The notes under the pieces were generated by a model. It worked only from the letters and a program-made list of their open reading frames with translations. It made no database searches and had not been told where the DNA came from. Of a stretch of 64,000 nucleotides of DNA, positions 25,350 to 34,762 are shown one piece after another. Source of the stretch: Paenibacillus graminis (lineage in GTDB: Bacteria; Bacillota; Bacilli; Paenibacillales; Paenibacillaceae); NCBI RefSeq assembly GCF_000758705.1, contig NZ_CP009287.1:7068001-7132000 (forward strand), given 5' to 3'. Position 1 is the first letter of the stretch. Each line of letters begins with the position of its first letter. Made by a program: the position numbers and the translations under genes.

Positions 25350-27416
25350 TCATAAAACGCCGCTCGAATACACTTTTGTTCGGTCCGTGACAACAGACCA
25401 GTTGCCGCTGAAATACGACCAATTGCTGCTCCCACTCTCAAAGGAATCGGACCATACGATAGTTTCATTGCCACTGCCGCTACTCGCATTTGTGGTTACG
25501 GAGAGAGCGCTGCTCGGAGCCGACACGTTGCCTGCAGCATCCATCGCCTTGACAGTAAAGCTGTAGCTTGTGTTTGGACTTAACTCCGTACAAGTATAGG
25601 ACGTAGAGGCTGTCGTGCCGCAAGGCGTCGTGCCGCGGAAGATTTCATAGCCGGTAACCCCAATATTGTCGGATGATGCATTCCATGTCAAGGATACGGA
25701 CGTATCGGATTTGCTCGGCGAGCTCAGACCTGTCGGTGCCGTTGGTACCTGAGTGTCGCTTGGTGGCGGATTCGTTCCACCGCCGCTTGGCTTGTAAATT
25801 TTAAAGTTGCCGCTGGCATGCAGAAGGCTCAGCATATACAAACAGCCGTCATAATAGCGATATTGACCGGAAGGAATGGAAGTATTCCAAAACTCATTTA
25901 CGAACTCCCATGACTTTGTTGTTGTTGCTGCAAGTGTCCCTACTGCATTGGTTGCTACAAGGCCTGGAGAGTGGTCCGTCGAAAGTGATGATCCGCTTAG
26001 CGAATATTGGTTCGCATAAGCACCAATGCCCTGACCATGAAAGAAGTTCTGAACACGATCTGCATAGGTTTTCTGCCAGGAATCCTTGGCGAACCAGTGA
26101 TAGTCCATCGCCACATTCATAATCGTTCGCCACGCGTCGAATCGGAAGTCGCCATGGTTTCCAGTATTATTCGGTCTGCCGTCGAATTCCGCATAGTCCG
26201 GCCCTAATCCTGTGGTAGAATGAGCCTGTTTCTTAAAGAACTCACGGCTTGTCGCGGCTGCATCGCGCCAGAGTTGGTTGTTGTTATTATCCCAGAGTGC
26301 CCAGAGTTCATAAAACGCTGGCAGATGATAGGAGGGGTCTGAAAATCCGGCTGCACTGCCATATGGGACGAAAACGACTTGCTTCTGTGTCAGGTCAAAC
26401 AAAGTCTTCTGATCGCTGTTTGGAGTTAGAACCCGGTCAAGCAATGTCTGCGCCTCAGTGCTGTAATTGTAGATTCCCGTACCGCTTCCCCAGCGATTAG
26501 CTGCGAAGAGCAAGGCCGTGATGAAATATTCTTCGCCATCTGAAGCCGGGTTTGTGTCGATTTTGTTGCCACTTGTGTCTACCTGCCAAGCAAAATAACC
26601 TTGCTGTGTTCCGCTTGTGTTCTGCATATAGGTCTTGGCCCATTTCCAGAGACGATCGAATTCCGCCTTCTTGTCGAGCTGGACGGCGATCATCATCCCG
26701 TAAGACATACCCTCGCTGCGAACATCGTTGTTCGCTTTGTCAAGAATATAAGCCATGTCCGTACCTACAGGGTAGTAGATCCTCTGAGTGTCGTTATCCC
26801 CGTAGAACAGCTGCTGAAACGCGGTATTGACCTTTGCGTCAATCTCCGCATCGGACTTGCCAAATTCCTTGAACAGATTACGGTAAACCCCGGAATAAAA
26901 GGCCCCGGTTATCGGAGGAACCGGGGCGGGAGGCAACAGCGCAGGAACACTGTCGAAATAAAGCTCGTAGTAGTCGATCAACGTATCGTTCGATCCGTTG
27001 TCTGTCTCAAGCTTAAGCTGTACTTCTTGACTGCTGGTGCCGGACGTCACATCGAATAATACCGACTGAATAGCAGGGGTCGTACCCGTGAATGAAAGCG
27101 ATGCTTTCTTGCTTCCCCCGACGTAGACGGAGACACCTGCTGCGGACGAATTACTCGACGCTCCTCTTACCCGCATTTCGTATTTCCCCGGAATGGTCGC
27201 GAAGGTGGTGCTATTCTTGACAAGATCATTGTTCGCATACAGCGCAACCCCGGTAAATGGCGACGAAATATTACTGGTATAGCTTCCCGCCTTCGTCATC
27301 GACTCCGCCTCATACTTCGAAATGAATGTAGCGGCCTGTACTTCGGCACCGCCAATGAAGGTGAAAATGTTCAGTACCATAACGATGGCCAGCAAACTGC
27401 TCCAACACTTTTTCAT
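25350..27416 (-). CDS. Secreted GH8 glycosidase (oligoxylanase/Rex-like) with CBM-like and FnIII domains
   Basis: A 688-residue protein. A signal peptide (about 1-29, AEVQAA) is followed by a CBM6/35-like beta-sandwich (30-160), a GH8 catalytic barrel (175-545; DVRSEGMSYGMMIAVQLDKK carries the catalytic Glu, and ASDGEEYFITALLFAANRW follows), a Pro/Thr linker, and a fibronectin III domain (560-645). The frame ends early at SSGVL inside a laminin-G-like domain. GH8 proteins with this SEGMSYGMM block include reducing-end xylose-releasing exo-oligoxylanases. Divergent AraC gene upstream, and a CcpA-like site 42 bp before the start. Confidence 0.85.
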   Translation of the reverse strand: MKKCWSSLLAIVMVLNIFTFIGGAEVQAATFISKYEAESMTKAGSYTSNISSPFTGVALYANNDLVKNSTTFATIPGKYEMRVRGASSNSSAAGVSVYVGGSKKASLSFTGTTPAIQSVLFDVTSGTSSQEVQLKLETDNGSNDTLIDYYELYFDSVPALLPPAPVPPITGAFYSGVYRNLFKEFGKSDAEIDAKVNTAFQQLFYGDNDTQRIYYPVGTDMAYILDKANNDVRSEGMSYGMMIAVQLDKKAEFDRLWKWAKTYMQNTSGTQQGYFAWQVDTSGNKIDTNPASDGEEYFITALLFAANRWGSGTGIYNYSTEAQTLLDRVLTPNSDQKTLFDLTQKQVVFVPYGSAAGFSDPSYHLPAFYELWALWDNNNNQLWRDAAATSREFFKKQAHSTTGLGPDYAEFDGRPNNTGNHGDFRFDAWRTIMNVAMDYHWFAKDSWQKTYADRVQNFFHGQGIGAYANQYSLSGSSLSTDHSPGLVATNAVGTLAATTTKSWEFVNEFWNTSIPSGQYRYYDGCLYMLSLLHASGNFKIYKPSGGGTNPPPSDTQVPTAPTGLSSPSKSDTSVSLTWNASSDNIGVTGYEIFRGTTPCGTTASTSYTCTELSPNTSYSFTVKAMDAAGNVSAPSSALSVTTNASSGSGNETIVWSDSFESGSSNWSYFSGNWSVVTDRTKVYSSGVL

Positions 27417-27457
27417 AACACACCCCTCTTGTCAGAAATATTAATAACCGCTCTTAT

Positions 27458-27471
27458 GGTAAGCGTTTACA
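27458..27471. promoter_or_regulatory. Catabolite-response element (cre)-like site
   Basis: ggtaagcgtttaca matches the CcpA consensus TGWAARCGYTWNCW at 13 of 14 positions. Its place between the GH8 gene and the AraC gene fits glucose repression of the hydrolase. Confidence 0.6.
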
Positions 27472-27664
27472 TAATCAAATTATAATTCACTTCATCTGTT
27501 CACACTATGTATGAAATCATTCGTTATTTGTCCATTTGATGCACATACTTTACTGTTAAACTACTTTAGTTTTGATATGGTTTTTAATGAATGGTGACAA
27601 AATATGTAAGTGAGGATATGATGAACTCAGGAAGCGAGAACCTTGTGAAGGGGGCGTGATTGTA

Positions 27665-28585
27665 ATGATAATAAAGTCCAAATTCTCTCATCAGCGGACA
27701 CATGAATATGAAGAATATTATCTGCCCAATATACACACTTCGTTATATGTACATGAAGCCCACTGGCGAAAGGTTCCTGCCAGTTGGTCCTATCCCGCCC
27801 ATGAGGAGTCGATCTTCGAAATCAATTATGTCATTGAAGGCGTCCAAATTTGCAAACTGAATAATCAGCGTCATATTTTGCAAGCCGGGGACTTTATTAT
27901 TATTCGACCGTTCGAAATACATGAGAATTCCTGTGCCTCTGAGTCAGGATTGACTTATTTCTGTCTTCATTTCGACTTGAATGACATCCTGTTCCGAAAG
28001 ATGCTGTGTAATACCGAGAATACCTTTTTTCCTAAAGAATCTGAGAACGCTTACGGTATTCGACAAAGCATCGAAAAATTAATCCAGCTTTGCGACGACA
28101 AGAATAAAAATTGTTTGGCAAGTCGATTAGATATCGTTTCTGCCTCCATCAGCTTGTTTGGAGAGATGAGCAAGTGCTTGTCCGACTCCGAAACAAAACG
28201 AAGCCCAGACACCTCCATTCGCAATATCCAAATGGCGCACTTTGCCTCCGAGAGAATCATGAAGTTAGCCCCTCAATCCATCACCCGTCATGAGCCTTCT
28301 ATGGAAAGGCAGCTTACGAATGTGGTTTCCAAAATCGCAGCAGAACTTGCTATAAGCAGAACTTATCTGTACCGAATCTTTAGTCAAACATTTGGCATGT
28401 CCCCTCGTCAATATTTGTCCTCCTTAATTCTGGATAACGCCAAGTTCATGCTGCTTGACGACCACAAATCAATAGAAGAGGTCGCTTACAACCTAGGCTA
28501 TTATGATGTCTCGCACTTTAGCCGACAGTTCAAGCGGTGGACTGGAATGACCCCGTCACAATATCGGAACAAAATGAACTTGTAG
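27665..28585 (+). CDS. AraC-family transcriptional regulator
   Basis: About 306 residues: an N-terminal cupin-like sensing domain (AHEESIFEINYVIEGVQIC, LQAGDFIIIRPFEIHEN) and a C-terminal double HTH (AELAISRTYLYRIFSQTFGM, SIEEVAYNLGYYDVSHFSR). I chose the ATG at 27665 over a GTG at 27656 because of its distance from gaaggggg. Divergent from the GH8 gene, which it most likely activates in response to a sugar. Confidence 0.9.
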   Translation: MIIKSKFSHQRTHEYEEYYLPNIHTSLYVHEAHWRKVPASWSYPAHEESIFEINYVIEGVQICKLNNQRHILQAGDFIIIRPFEIHENSCASESGLTYFCLHFDLNDILFRKMLCNTENTFFPKESENAYGIRQSIEKLIQLCDDKNKNCLASRLDIVSASISLFGEMSKCLSDSETKRSPDTSIRNIQMAHFASERIMKLAPQSITRHEPSMERQLTNVVSKIAAELAISRTYLYRIFSQTFGMSPRQYLSSLILDNAKFMLLDDHKSIEEVAYNLGYYDVSHFSRQFKRWTGMTPSQYRNKMNL

Positions 28586-28787
28586 TTTCAAGTGCAGAAT
28601 AGAGGAATATGTAACGATGAGGGATAAACCATTCCTCTAGTGAATGTTTTTATAGTAGGTTGCTCCTATTCGTCCTCTTGGATACCATACAAAAGCATGT
28701 TCGAACTGGCCACTTCCGTCAATATGTGGCCCTTCCCCAACCCATGTGTGGCAAAGTACTTCTCCTAGCCCGCTGCGAGATCTCCTG

Positions 28788-28843
28788 AAAAAACTTGCCG
28801 TTACTTATGATACGGTTCTCCGCGCTGTCTGTAACGGCAAGTT
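28788..28843 (+). repeat. rlmH-3'-end repeat (att-like), copy 6, with perfect inverted arms
   Basis: A 13-bp perfect inverted repeat, aacttgccgttac (28792-28804) / gtaacggcaagtt (28831-28843), encloses the core cttatgatacggttctcc. This is the most symmetrical copy. A worn ggccatc...ggatggc hairpin follows and overlaps the EVE gene's end. Confidence 0.8.
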
Positions 28844-28857
28844 AAAAGGCCATCTCT

Positions 28858-29313
28858 TTATTGGATGGCTGCATGCATCGCTTCCGCGATAGTAAAGAAA
28901 TCTTCTTGGTTTATCTCAAAATGGCCGGTACGGAACGGGTAGCCCCAATTCCGTTTGCCTCGGGTGAAGGAAAGCCGATCAAGCAAGCCTTCGATTCTTG
29001 CTTCTTGGCAGGGAACATATTCGATATTCCGCCGGTAAGGTACGAACGTCGCGGACATCGCATATTCGTACACATGGTCGTCCAAAACCCGGCCAATGGC
29101 GGTGAACGCTTGCAATGGCTCGCCTTCTCTTATCTCTGTTCGAGGAGAATAGTACACAAGCCAATCCCCAGGTTGCATTCTGCGTAATGGTGCAGATTTA
29201 CCGTGACACATTTGGGCGAAGCCGCCACTAACCCCGCGTTGTACATGCGATGCCGAGACGACGCCTATCCAATAGGAAGGCTTTCCCGTCTCGAACAAAT
29301 CCTCCGTATTCAT
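28858..29313 (-). CDS. EVE-domain protein
   Basis: 151 residues from the ATG at 29313; an ATG four codons upstream abuts the ribosome site and is less likely. The EVE fold is recognisable from [31 protein letters not shown] and the [15 protein letters not shown] region. EVE domains bind modified bases (for example methylcytosine) and relate to PUA/YTH readers; many are near restriction systems. No nuclease partner adjoins this one. It is next to an att-like repeat. Confidence 0.85.
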   Translation of the reverse strand: MNTEDLFETGKPSYWIGVVSASHVQRGVSGGFAQMCHGKSAPLRRMQPGDWLVYYSPRTEIREGEPLQAFTAIGRVLDDHVYEYAMSATFVPYRRNIEYVPCQEARIEGLLDRLSFTRGKRNWGYPFRTGHFEINQEDFFTIAEAMHAAIQ

Positions 29314-29358
29314 TGCTGAACCCATCTCCTTTTTCTTACGCTGAATCCAGCATACAAC

Positions 29359-29401
29359 AACGCTACTGACAGCGGTTTGTCAGTAGCGTTTGAGCTTTTT
29401 T
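29359..29401 (+). terminator. Orphan intrinsic terminator
   Basis: aacgctactgac / gtcagtagcgtt with an eight-base loop, then gagcttttttt. No intact rightward gene precedes it, so it is probably left over from a lost one. Confidence 0.65.
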
Positions 29402-29822
29402 TGATATCCTGTATCGCTGAAAGTGGTGCGCGACTATTCGAAAACAGAACAGATTTACCTTCATAGCATGGATTTGGCTTTGGGTAAAATCACTTACGCG
29501 GAATTCGAGGCGCAGATGGTGATAGGCATTTTTACTTTATTATCACTTAACAGGCACGATTCTGTTTTTCGCAGTAAATCCCGGTCATCTTCATAGTCGA
29601 AAATAGTATCCAGGAAAACTTGCTCGTTTGGAGCTAAATGAACAAGCCATTTGAGCTTTTCAGCAAAGTATTCTCGTCGGGTTCCAGTTATACTAAAAGG
29701 ATAAGTGTTGAAACGTTTGTCAAGAAAATTATTCTACAGGTAAGCGCAGACTGGCATAACCGAAAGGATGATTAAGAAATGGAAACTAGAGCAATCGCAG
29801 GTACAAGTAGGGCGGGACGTCC
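29402..29822. pseudogene. Gene debris between the EVE and AraC genes
   Basis: On the minus strand (about 29494-29742) about 80 codons without a start read TGTRREYFAEKLKWLVHLAP to ITICASNSA-stop. On the plus strand (about 29430-29530) a short piece reads YSKTEQIYLHSMDLALGK. Both look like protein fragments, but I recognise neither. A sequence acaagtagggcggga (29804-29818) matches the left flank of att-like copy 3 in inverted orientation, possibly a half-site. Confidence 0.35.
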
Positions 29823-30725
29823 ATGACTATGAGATCAAACAAAATGGTCAAGGTGCCTAATGAACTGGTAAAGTTTCCGAATAAAAAAGGGAGCTTGAAG
29901 CTGGATGGGATGTCCGTTATCGAATTCTGCTTTTACACGCAAGGCATAAAAGGAACCTTTTTTTTGAAGGATCATCTTCTGCTAATCGTCAAGTCGGGTG
30001 TCTATACAGTTCGCTTCGGTGATCAGGAATATACGATGCGAAGCAACGAAATGATGTTTATTCATAAATCAATGGGAGTCGAATACGAGAAAGCGGGTGA
30101 ACCCGATTCCGATTACATTCTCGACTATATGATGTTTCTCCTGAACGAGAAGATAATAGAGGAATTCCTCAAATTCGCCGGTTTAAACCCGATTTGTCTC
30201 GTGAATGATGTTGTTCCGATAACAGTCTTTCCGATCAATGACCGCCTTGGAAGCTATATCGAGTCGTTAAAACCCTATTTCGAGCACCCTGACGAAGTCA
30301 AAGAAGGACTGGTTCGTGTGAAACTGATGGAATTGCTGTTTCACATAGCAGATTCGAATGATCGTTTGTTGCATCAAATGATGCAACCCATAAGCAAGGA
30401 CAGAAGCAGCATCACAAAGATCATGGAGGAGAACTTCATGAATCCCGTTTCCCTTAACGACCTGGCCTATTTGTCTGGCAGAAGCCTGGCGGCGTTCAAA
30501 AGGGATTTTCAAGCAATATACAACACCTCCCCGCTCAAATGGGTTCGCAATCGAAGGCTGGATAAAGCCAAGGAACTGTTAGCGGAAACAGCATTATCTG
30601 TTACAGATATCTGTTTTTCGACCGGATTCGAAAATATCGCTCACTTTTCCAAAGTATTCAAGGAAAGATTCGGACTTCCACCGTCAGAGTTTAGACGTCA
30701 GCAGCGGTTGAAGAAGGATGCCTAG
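29823..30725 (+). CDS. AraC-family transcriptional regulator
   Basis: A 300-residue protein with an N-terminal ligand domain (FFLKDHLLLIVKSGVYTVRF, NEMMFIHKSMGVEYEKAG, as in ExsA-like/pyoverdine-type regulators) and a C-terminal double HTH (NDLAYLSGRSLAAFKRDF, TDICFSTGFENIAHFSKVF, PSEFRRQ). The start is uncertain; an ATG seven codons in is possible. It is upstream of, and in line with, the SDR gene, and probably activates it. Confidence 0.88.
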   Translation: MTMRSNKMVKVPNELVKFPNKKGSLKLDGMSVIEFCFYTQGIKGTFFLKDHLLLIVKSGVYTVRFGDQEYTMRSNEMMFIHKSMGVEYEKAGEPDSDYILDYMMFLLNEKIIEEFLKFAGLNPICLVNDVVPITVFPINDRLGSYIESLKPYFEHPDEVKEGLVRVKLMELLFHIADSNDRLLHQMMQPISKDRSSITKIMEENFMNPVSLNDLAYLSGRSLAAFKRDFQAIYNTSPLKWVRNRRLDKAKELLAETALSVTDICFSTGFENIAHFSKVFKERFGLPPSEFRRQQRLKKDA

Positions 30726-30858
30726 AGGGGCTAAAAAATGAGCTAAATAAACAAATAGAATGAGCTTGTAGGCAAAGAAATTTATTCGTCCCCTTGATAT
30801 TCTTAACTCATGCGGTAAACGCAGCCGTATTAAAAGAAGAATGTAGGGAGGCAATTTT

Positions 30859-31587
30859 ATGAATAAATCTAAGATCGTATTAATTACAGGTGGAAACAAA
30901 GGTATCGGTTTTGAGACAGCAAGACAATTGGGAAATATGGGGTATGAGATTTTAATAGGAGCAAGAAGCGAAAATAAAGGACATGAGGCCGTAACGTTAT
31001 TGGAAAAGGAGAAAATTAAAGCTAAAACAGTGGTTCTTGATGTCACGAACCCCAGCTCCGTTCTCTCCGCAGTAGAATGGATTGAGCAAGAGTATGGATT
31101 GCTTGATATCTTGATTAATAATGCAGGTGTGTTTTTCGAAGAAAACACCACTCCAATTGAACTGGAATTGTCTGTTCTCAAGAGTACCTATGAGACAAAC
31201 GTTTTCGGTGTATTTTCTGTCACTAAAGCAATGCTTCCACTGCTCAGAAGTTCTTCTGCCGGAAGAATCGTTAATCTTTCCAGCGCATTAGGTTCCTTAA
31301 CATTGAATTCAGACTCAACGTCGGAATTTTATAATGCGAATTCGCTCGCCTACAATAGTTCTAAAACGGCTGTAAATGCTTTAACCGTTTCCTTTGCTAA
31401 AGAATTAAGCGATTCTCCTATTAAAATCAACTCCGTCTGCCCTGGATTTACAGCTACCGATTTAAATGGTAATAGCGGCTATCGTTCAGTCGAACAAGCA
31501 GCCTCCACTGTAGTGGAGCTTGCCACAATACTTAATGATGGTCCAACTGGTGGCTTTTATGATGAGCATGGAGTTGTGGCTTGGTAA
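30859..31587 (+). CDS. Short-chain dehydrogenase/reductase
   Basis: A 242-residue classical SDR. The cofactor motif TGGNKGIG is at residue 10, NNAG at about 89, and the catalytic Ser region (NLSSALGSL) and YNSSK follow. The length and motif order resemble carbonyl-reductase-like SDRs of fungi and bacteria that use NADPH. Substrate not known. Good ribosome site (gggagg). It follows an AraC regulator in the same direction. Confidence 0.9.
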   Translation: MNKSKIVLITGGNKGIGFETARQLGNMGYEILIGARSENKGHEAVTLLEKEKIKAKTVVLDVTNPSSVLSAVEWIEQEYGLLDILINNAGVFFEENTTPIELELSVLKSTYETNVFGVFSVTKAMLPLLRSSSAGRIVNLSSALGSLTLNSDSTSEFYNANSLAYNSSKTAVNALTVSFAKELSDSPIKINSVCPGFTATDLNGNSGYRSVEQAASTVVELATILNDGPTGGFYDEHGVVAW

Positions 31588-32098
31588 AACAGAAAATTTG
31601 TGTAAGTAGGAATTTCCATCGGGACGATGGAGACAAGGGTCTGCTGTTGCCTTCGCGAAGGGCGTAGCCCAAGCGAGGGCGCTGGAGGCTTATAATTCTC
31701 TTCCCCTTTGCTATTTGGATAACGTTCCTCAAACAGCTCCGTCAACCGCTGCTTTACAAGCGGATCGCCGAAGCCTTTTTTGATGCGATTCTCGAAGTTC
31801 TCATTGTACCCCACGGCTTCTAAATACACGATCTTCTCTGCCGCGTCCATATTCGTAAGGCTGTTTCAGATACCTGAGCTTACAACGACTGAATCTCTTT
31901 CGGGTACAGATCCCCCATTTGGTTTGAACCGTATCTAGGCTGCCAATACCATATCACGATCTGTCAGAGCTGTAGATCGTCTTTAAGTGCAATTGAGTAT
32001 GGCTCCTTCTTGGTAATCTCAGCAATCCCGAGGATACCCTACTTTTTCATTGCCTGTTAAGGCTGCAAAACTTGGTACACAAACAATTGCCATCCAAG
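31588..32098 (-). pseudogene. Region with a gene remnant
   Basis: The minus strand from about 31850 reads MDAAEKIVYLEAVGYNENFE to FEERYPNSKGEE, which looks like a real protein end or piece that I cannot identify; after about residue 50 the frame looks random and runs into the SDR gene. An inverted piece of the att-like core (gaaccgtatct, 31926-31936) lies beyond it. The remaining part of the gap shows nothing. Confidence 0.3.
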
Positions 32099-32136
32099 AA
32101 AAATTGCCTCTACTTATTGTGGTTCAGCAAATCGCG
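32099..32136 (+). repeat. Degenerate rlmH-3'-end repeat (att-like)
   Basis: aaaaattgcctctacttat (32099-32117) matches aaaaacttgcccctacttat with two substitutions and one missing base; the following tgtggttca replaces gatacggttca. It stands just downstream of the 852-residue gene and would close the module that begins at rlmH. Confidence 0.5.
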
Positions 32137-32199
32137 TTAATAGAGAAAAACATTTAAGTATGTGAGAAATAGTTTTAATAATACTTCTCATTTTGCGAT

Positions 32200-34758
32200 C
32201 TATTTAATACGTGTCATTAATTCATGATAAGAAATAATAGAAAAATCAAGTTTCTTGTACCTAGAGGTAAATAGTTTGTTAGTTACCATATAAGGGATAA
32301 CTTCATAGTCCAACGCATCCAATTTTAATGCATCTATAATCTTACAAAGGTTATTCTTTATATAGTCAATCCTTCTCTGAAACTTCTCATCATCTTTGTG
32401 TTGGTAGAAAAAGCTCTTTTGTTGCATTTGATCCTCATAGATAGAACCTACTTTTTGAAGCACTTTACTCTCGATCAGCCAAATTTCTTTTTTAGATTTA
32501 TCTACAGCAATAACATCATAGTCACCTAAGTTATCTGGAAATTCATTCTGAGGAAATCTTGATGCCAGTTCTAATTCTGGAAAAACAGGATAGAAGCCCT
32601 TATCTAGAAAGGCATTAGCGATATCCTGTACCATTTCATCTTCATATCTTTTTTTCCATTTCGTGAGTACTAATTTCACATTTTCCATGTTTATCTCAAA
32701 AGGAATATACCATTCTAAAAAACCACTCTTCCAATACGTGGCTAATTGTTTAATAACAACAGGTGAAAATATACATTTACCATCTTGCATTACTACAGGC
32801 TTAACATCAAATCTGTTATCACGTTTTTCCCGATCCCAAAATGGTAAAATATCATGAATTGTACCATTTAGGAGTTTTAATTTATTGCAATCTAATGTTA
32901 TAAAATTCAGGGCATTCTCAGCTTTTTTCTGATCATCATGTTTAAGTTCTAAAAAAAGTGTTAGGAAGTCACTAATTAATTTATCTGGTTGGGCTTGAAA
33001 AACATTTGGATAAATTTCTTCAACAAAAGGATTATCCAAAACCTTTAACTGTAAATATTCGAATAATGAGATCAGCATACCCAGTTCTATTCCGGTATCT
33101 ATGAAAAAGGCACTTGCACACTGAATCAGATATTCCTTATCTGTTTCATCATTTTTTATTGGGTAATCTTGTTGCTCATACTTACGACGAAGTATTTCCT
33201 CATATTGTAGCACTCCAATTTCAGAAAAAATATTATCGACCTTGTACTCATCATCAATTTGAATTAATACATCGAAATCGGTAAAGTGGCATGTATCAGC
33301 ATTGTCTTGTAGCACAACAAGCCAGTCAGCAAAAGCTAAAAGATTTTCAAATTCATCTTTTTTACACTCGGAATTATTATCCTGATGTTGAATTGCAAGA
33401 TTACTTTCTAATAAATACTGGGCCGTTCTTAAATTGCGTCTAAACTCTTCTCGGATATTCCTTGTTTTCTGCTCAAATTCTTCTTGAACAACAGGATCTA
33501 AATTATTAAAGCTTGAATAGCGCTTGCGATTAACAATTATTCCATGTAATTGAGTAGTGTAATAGTTTAAAACTTTATTGTGTAAATGCTTTTTGCTGTA
33601 TTGGGAGATTTGATCTTCAAAAACTTTTACGATGGATGTTTGCATTCTTCTAATAACACGAGTTGCTGATTTTCCAGAATACTCTCCTGGCTCTGCCCCT
33701 GCTGAAAAACAAACTCTTGCAATTTCTTTCCTTGCTTTCACAAAGTTATGTGCTTCTGATTGAACACTAATAGCCATATCAGAGTAAAAATAGTCTTGTT
33801 CAATAGTAAAAACGCCCACTTCTTTTTTTAGTGAAAAATCTTTAATAACAACCGACTCTAATTCTGAAAAGGAAGACTGATTATGTTCTCTCAGCGGTTC
33901 TAATAGCTCCAAAAAGTATGCAGATTCTACACTTTTATCACCAGCATTCATCATAGCAAACATTAGGTCTTCTTGATTTACAGCATATCGAATAATTATT
34001 GTGTCTGTATCAATATAAATATCACTATATACATATTTCTTGCTTCTATTCATGGTAAAACCAGAATGGTCAACTTTTTTTGCGTAATGCATAGGCATAA
34101 ACATAACTTGAAGCACTTTAGAATTTAGAATTGGGAATCCAGCAAGTATTTCGCCATATCTATTAAAAAGACGCTGATTTAACTCATTAGTTGTTCTCAG
34201 CGCTGTATGATTATTCATTGAGAAATCTTCTTCTATAAAAAATTCAACATTCTGGGCTAGAAAAAGGAACGTGGATGGGCCAATTTTCTTAACTTCACCG
34301 CCAAAACCTAAACAACCTTTATGTTCAACATGTGAATAACCCCATTCACCCTCCATAACTTTCCAACTATATGGATTAGTAAACATTTTGGATTGTAAAT
34401 TGAACGGATAATTCATAAGTTCCTTAGTAAAGTACTCATAAACATACTCATCTGTACTTCCATATGAAACAGAAATTGAATTGTACTCAATTGAGCCTGA
34501 TGCAATATGATAATGTGCATTTTTCCACGTAAAAAACAGATTACTTTTACCACCTATGATCATTATTTCTGCTTTTTCTGTTCTATCATATTCTATGAAT
34601 TCTATCAATTCATTAAAATCCTCCATAAAGCCTAACATATAAAACAAATCTAGAGCAGAATATGAAAACAACTCTCCATCCTCACCCAAAGATACCCCAT
34701 GTGCTGTAATATCGGTGAATGGCTCTATTAGCAAAAAATGAATCGGCATCTCGGCCAA
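32200..34758 (-). CDS. Large protein of unknown function with a C-terminal PD-(D/E)xK-like nuclease motif
   Basis: An 852-residue frame, opening with TTG at 34758 (next ATG 34749). Neither start has a good ribosome site. The first 700 residues are not recognised and contain no membrane segment. Near the C terminus, LGDYDVIAVDKSKKEIWLIE followed by SK matches the core of the PD-(D/E)xK fold: Asp 746/748, Glu 763 and Lys 765. A DNA- or RNA-cleaving role is inferred from this motif. The gene follows the SEC-C gene directly, and a seven-G tract lies where the two frames meet. AT content is higher than in the backbone genes. Confidence 0.75.
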   Translation of the reverse strand: MAEMPIHFLLIEPFTDITAHGVSLGEDGELFSYSALDLFYMLGFMEDFNELIEFIEYDRTEKAEIMIIGGKSNLFFTWKNAHYHIASGSIEYNSISVSYGSTDEYVYEYFTKELMNYPFNLQSKMFTNPYSWKVMEGEWGYSHVEHKGCLGFGGEVKKIGPSTFLFLAQNVEFFIEEDFSMNNHTALRTTNELNQRLFNRYGEILAGFPILNSKVLQVMFMPMHYAKKVDHSGFTMNRSKKYVYSDIYIDTDTIIIRYAVNQEDLMFAMMNAGDKSVESAYFLELLEPLREHNQSSFSELESVVIKDFSLKKEVGVFTIEQDYFYSDMAISVQSEAHNFVKARKEIARVCFSAGAEPGEYSGKSATRVIRRMQTSIVKVFEDQISQYSKKHLHNKVLNYYTTQLHGIIVNRKRYSSFNNLDPVVQEEFEQKTRNIREEFRRNLRTAQYLLESNLAIQHQDNNSECKKDEFENLLAFADWLVVLQDNADTCHFTDFDVLIQIDDEYKVDNIFSEIGVLQYEEILRRKYEQQDYPIKNDETDKEYLIQCASAFFIDTGIELGMLISLFEYLQLKVLDNPFVEEIYPNVFQAQPDKLISDFLTLFLELKHDDQKKAENALNFITLDCNKLKLLNGTIHDILPFWDREKRDNRFDVKPVVMQDGKCIFSPVVIKQLATYWKSGFLEWYIPFEINMENVKLVLTKWKKRYEDEMVQDIANAFLDKGFYPVFPELELASRFPQNEFPDNLGDYDVIAVDKSKKEIWLIESKVLQKVGSIYEDQMQQKSFFYQHKDDEKFQRRIDYIKNNLCKIIDALKLDALDYEVIPYMVTNKLFTSRYKKLDFSIISYHELMTRIK

Positions 34759-34762
34759 AATA

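Noticed and set aside
29800..29820. Inverted match to the left flank of att-like copy 3
   Set aside because: Only about 15 bases and no gatacggttc core; could be chance or a half-site, so it is not listed as a copy.
31924..31936. Inverted gatacggttca core near 31.93 kb
   Set aside because: The 11-base match is longer than expected by chance, but it has no flanking arms; kept only as a remark.
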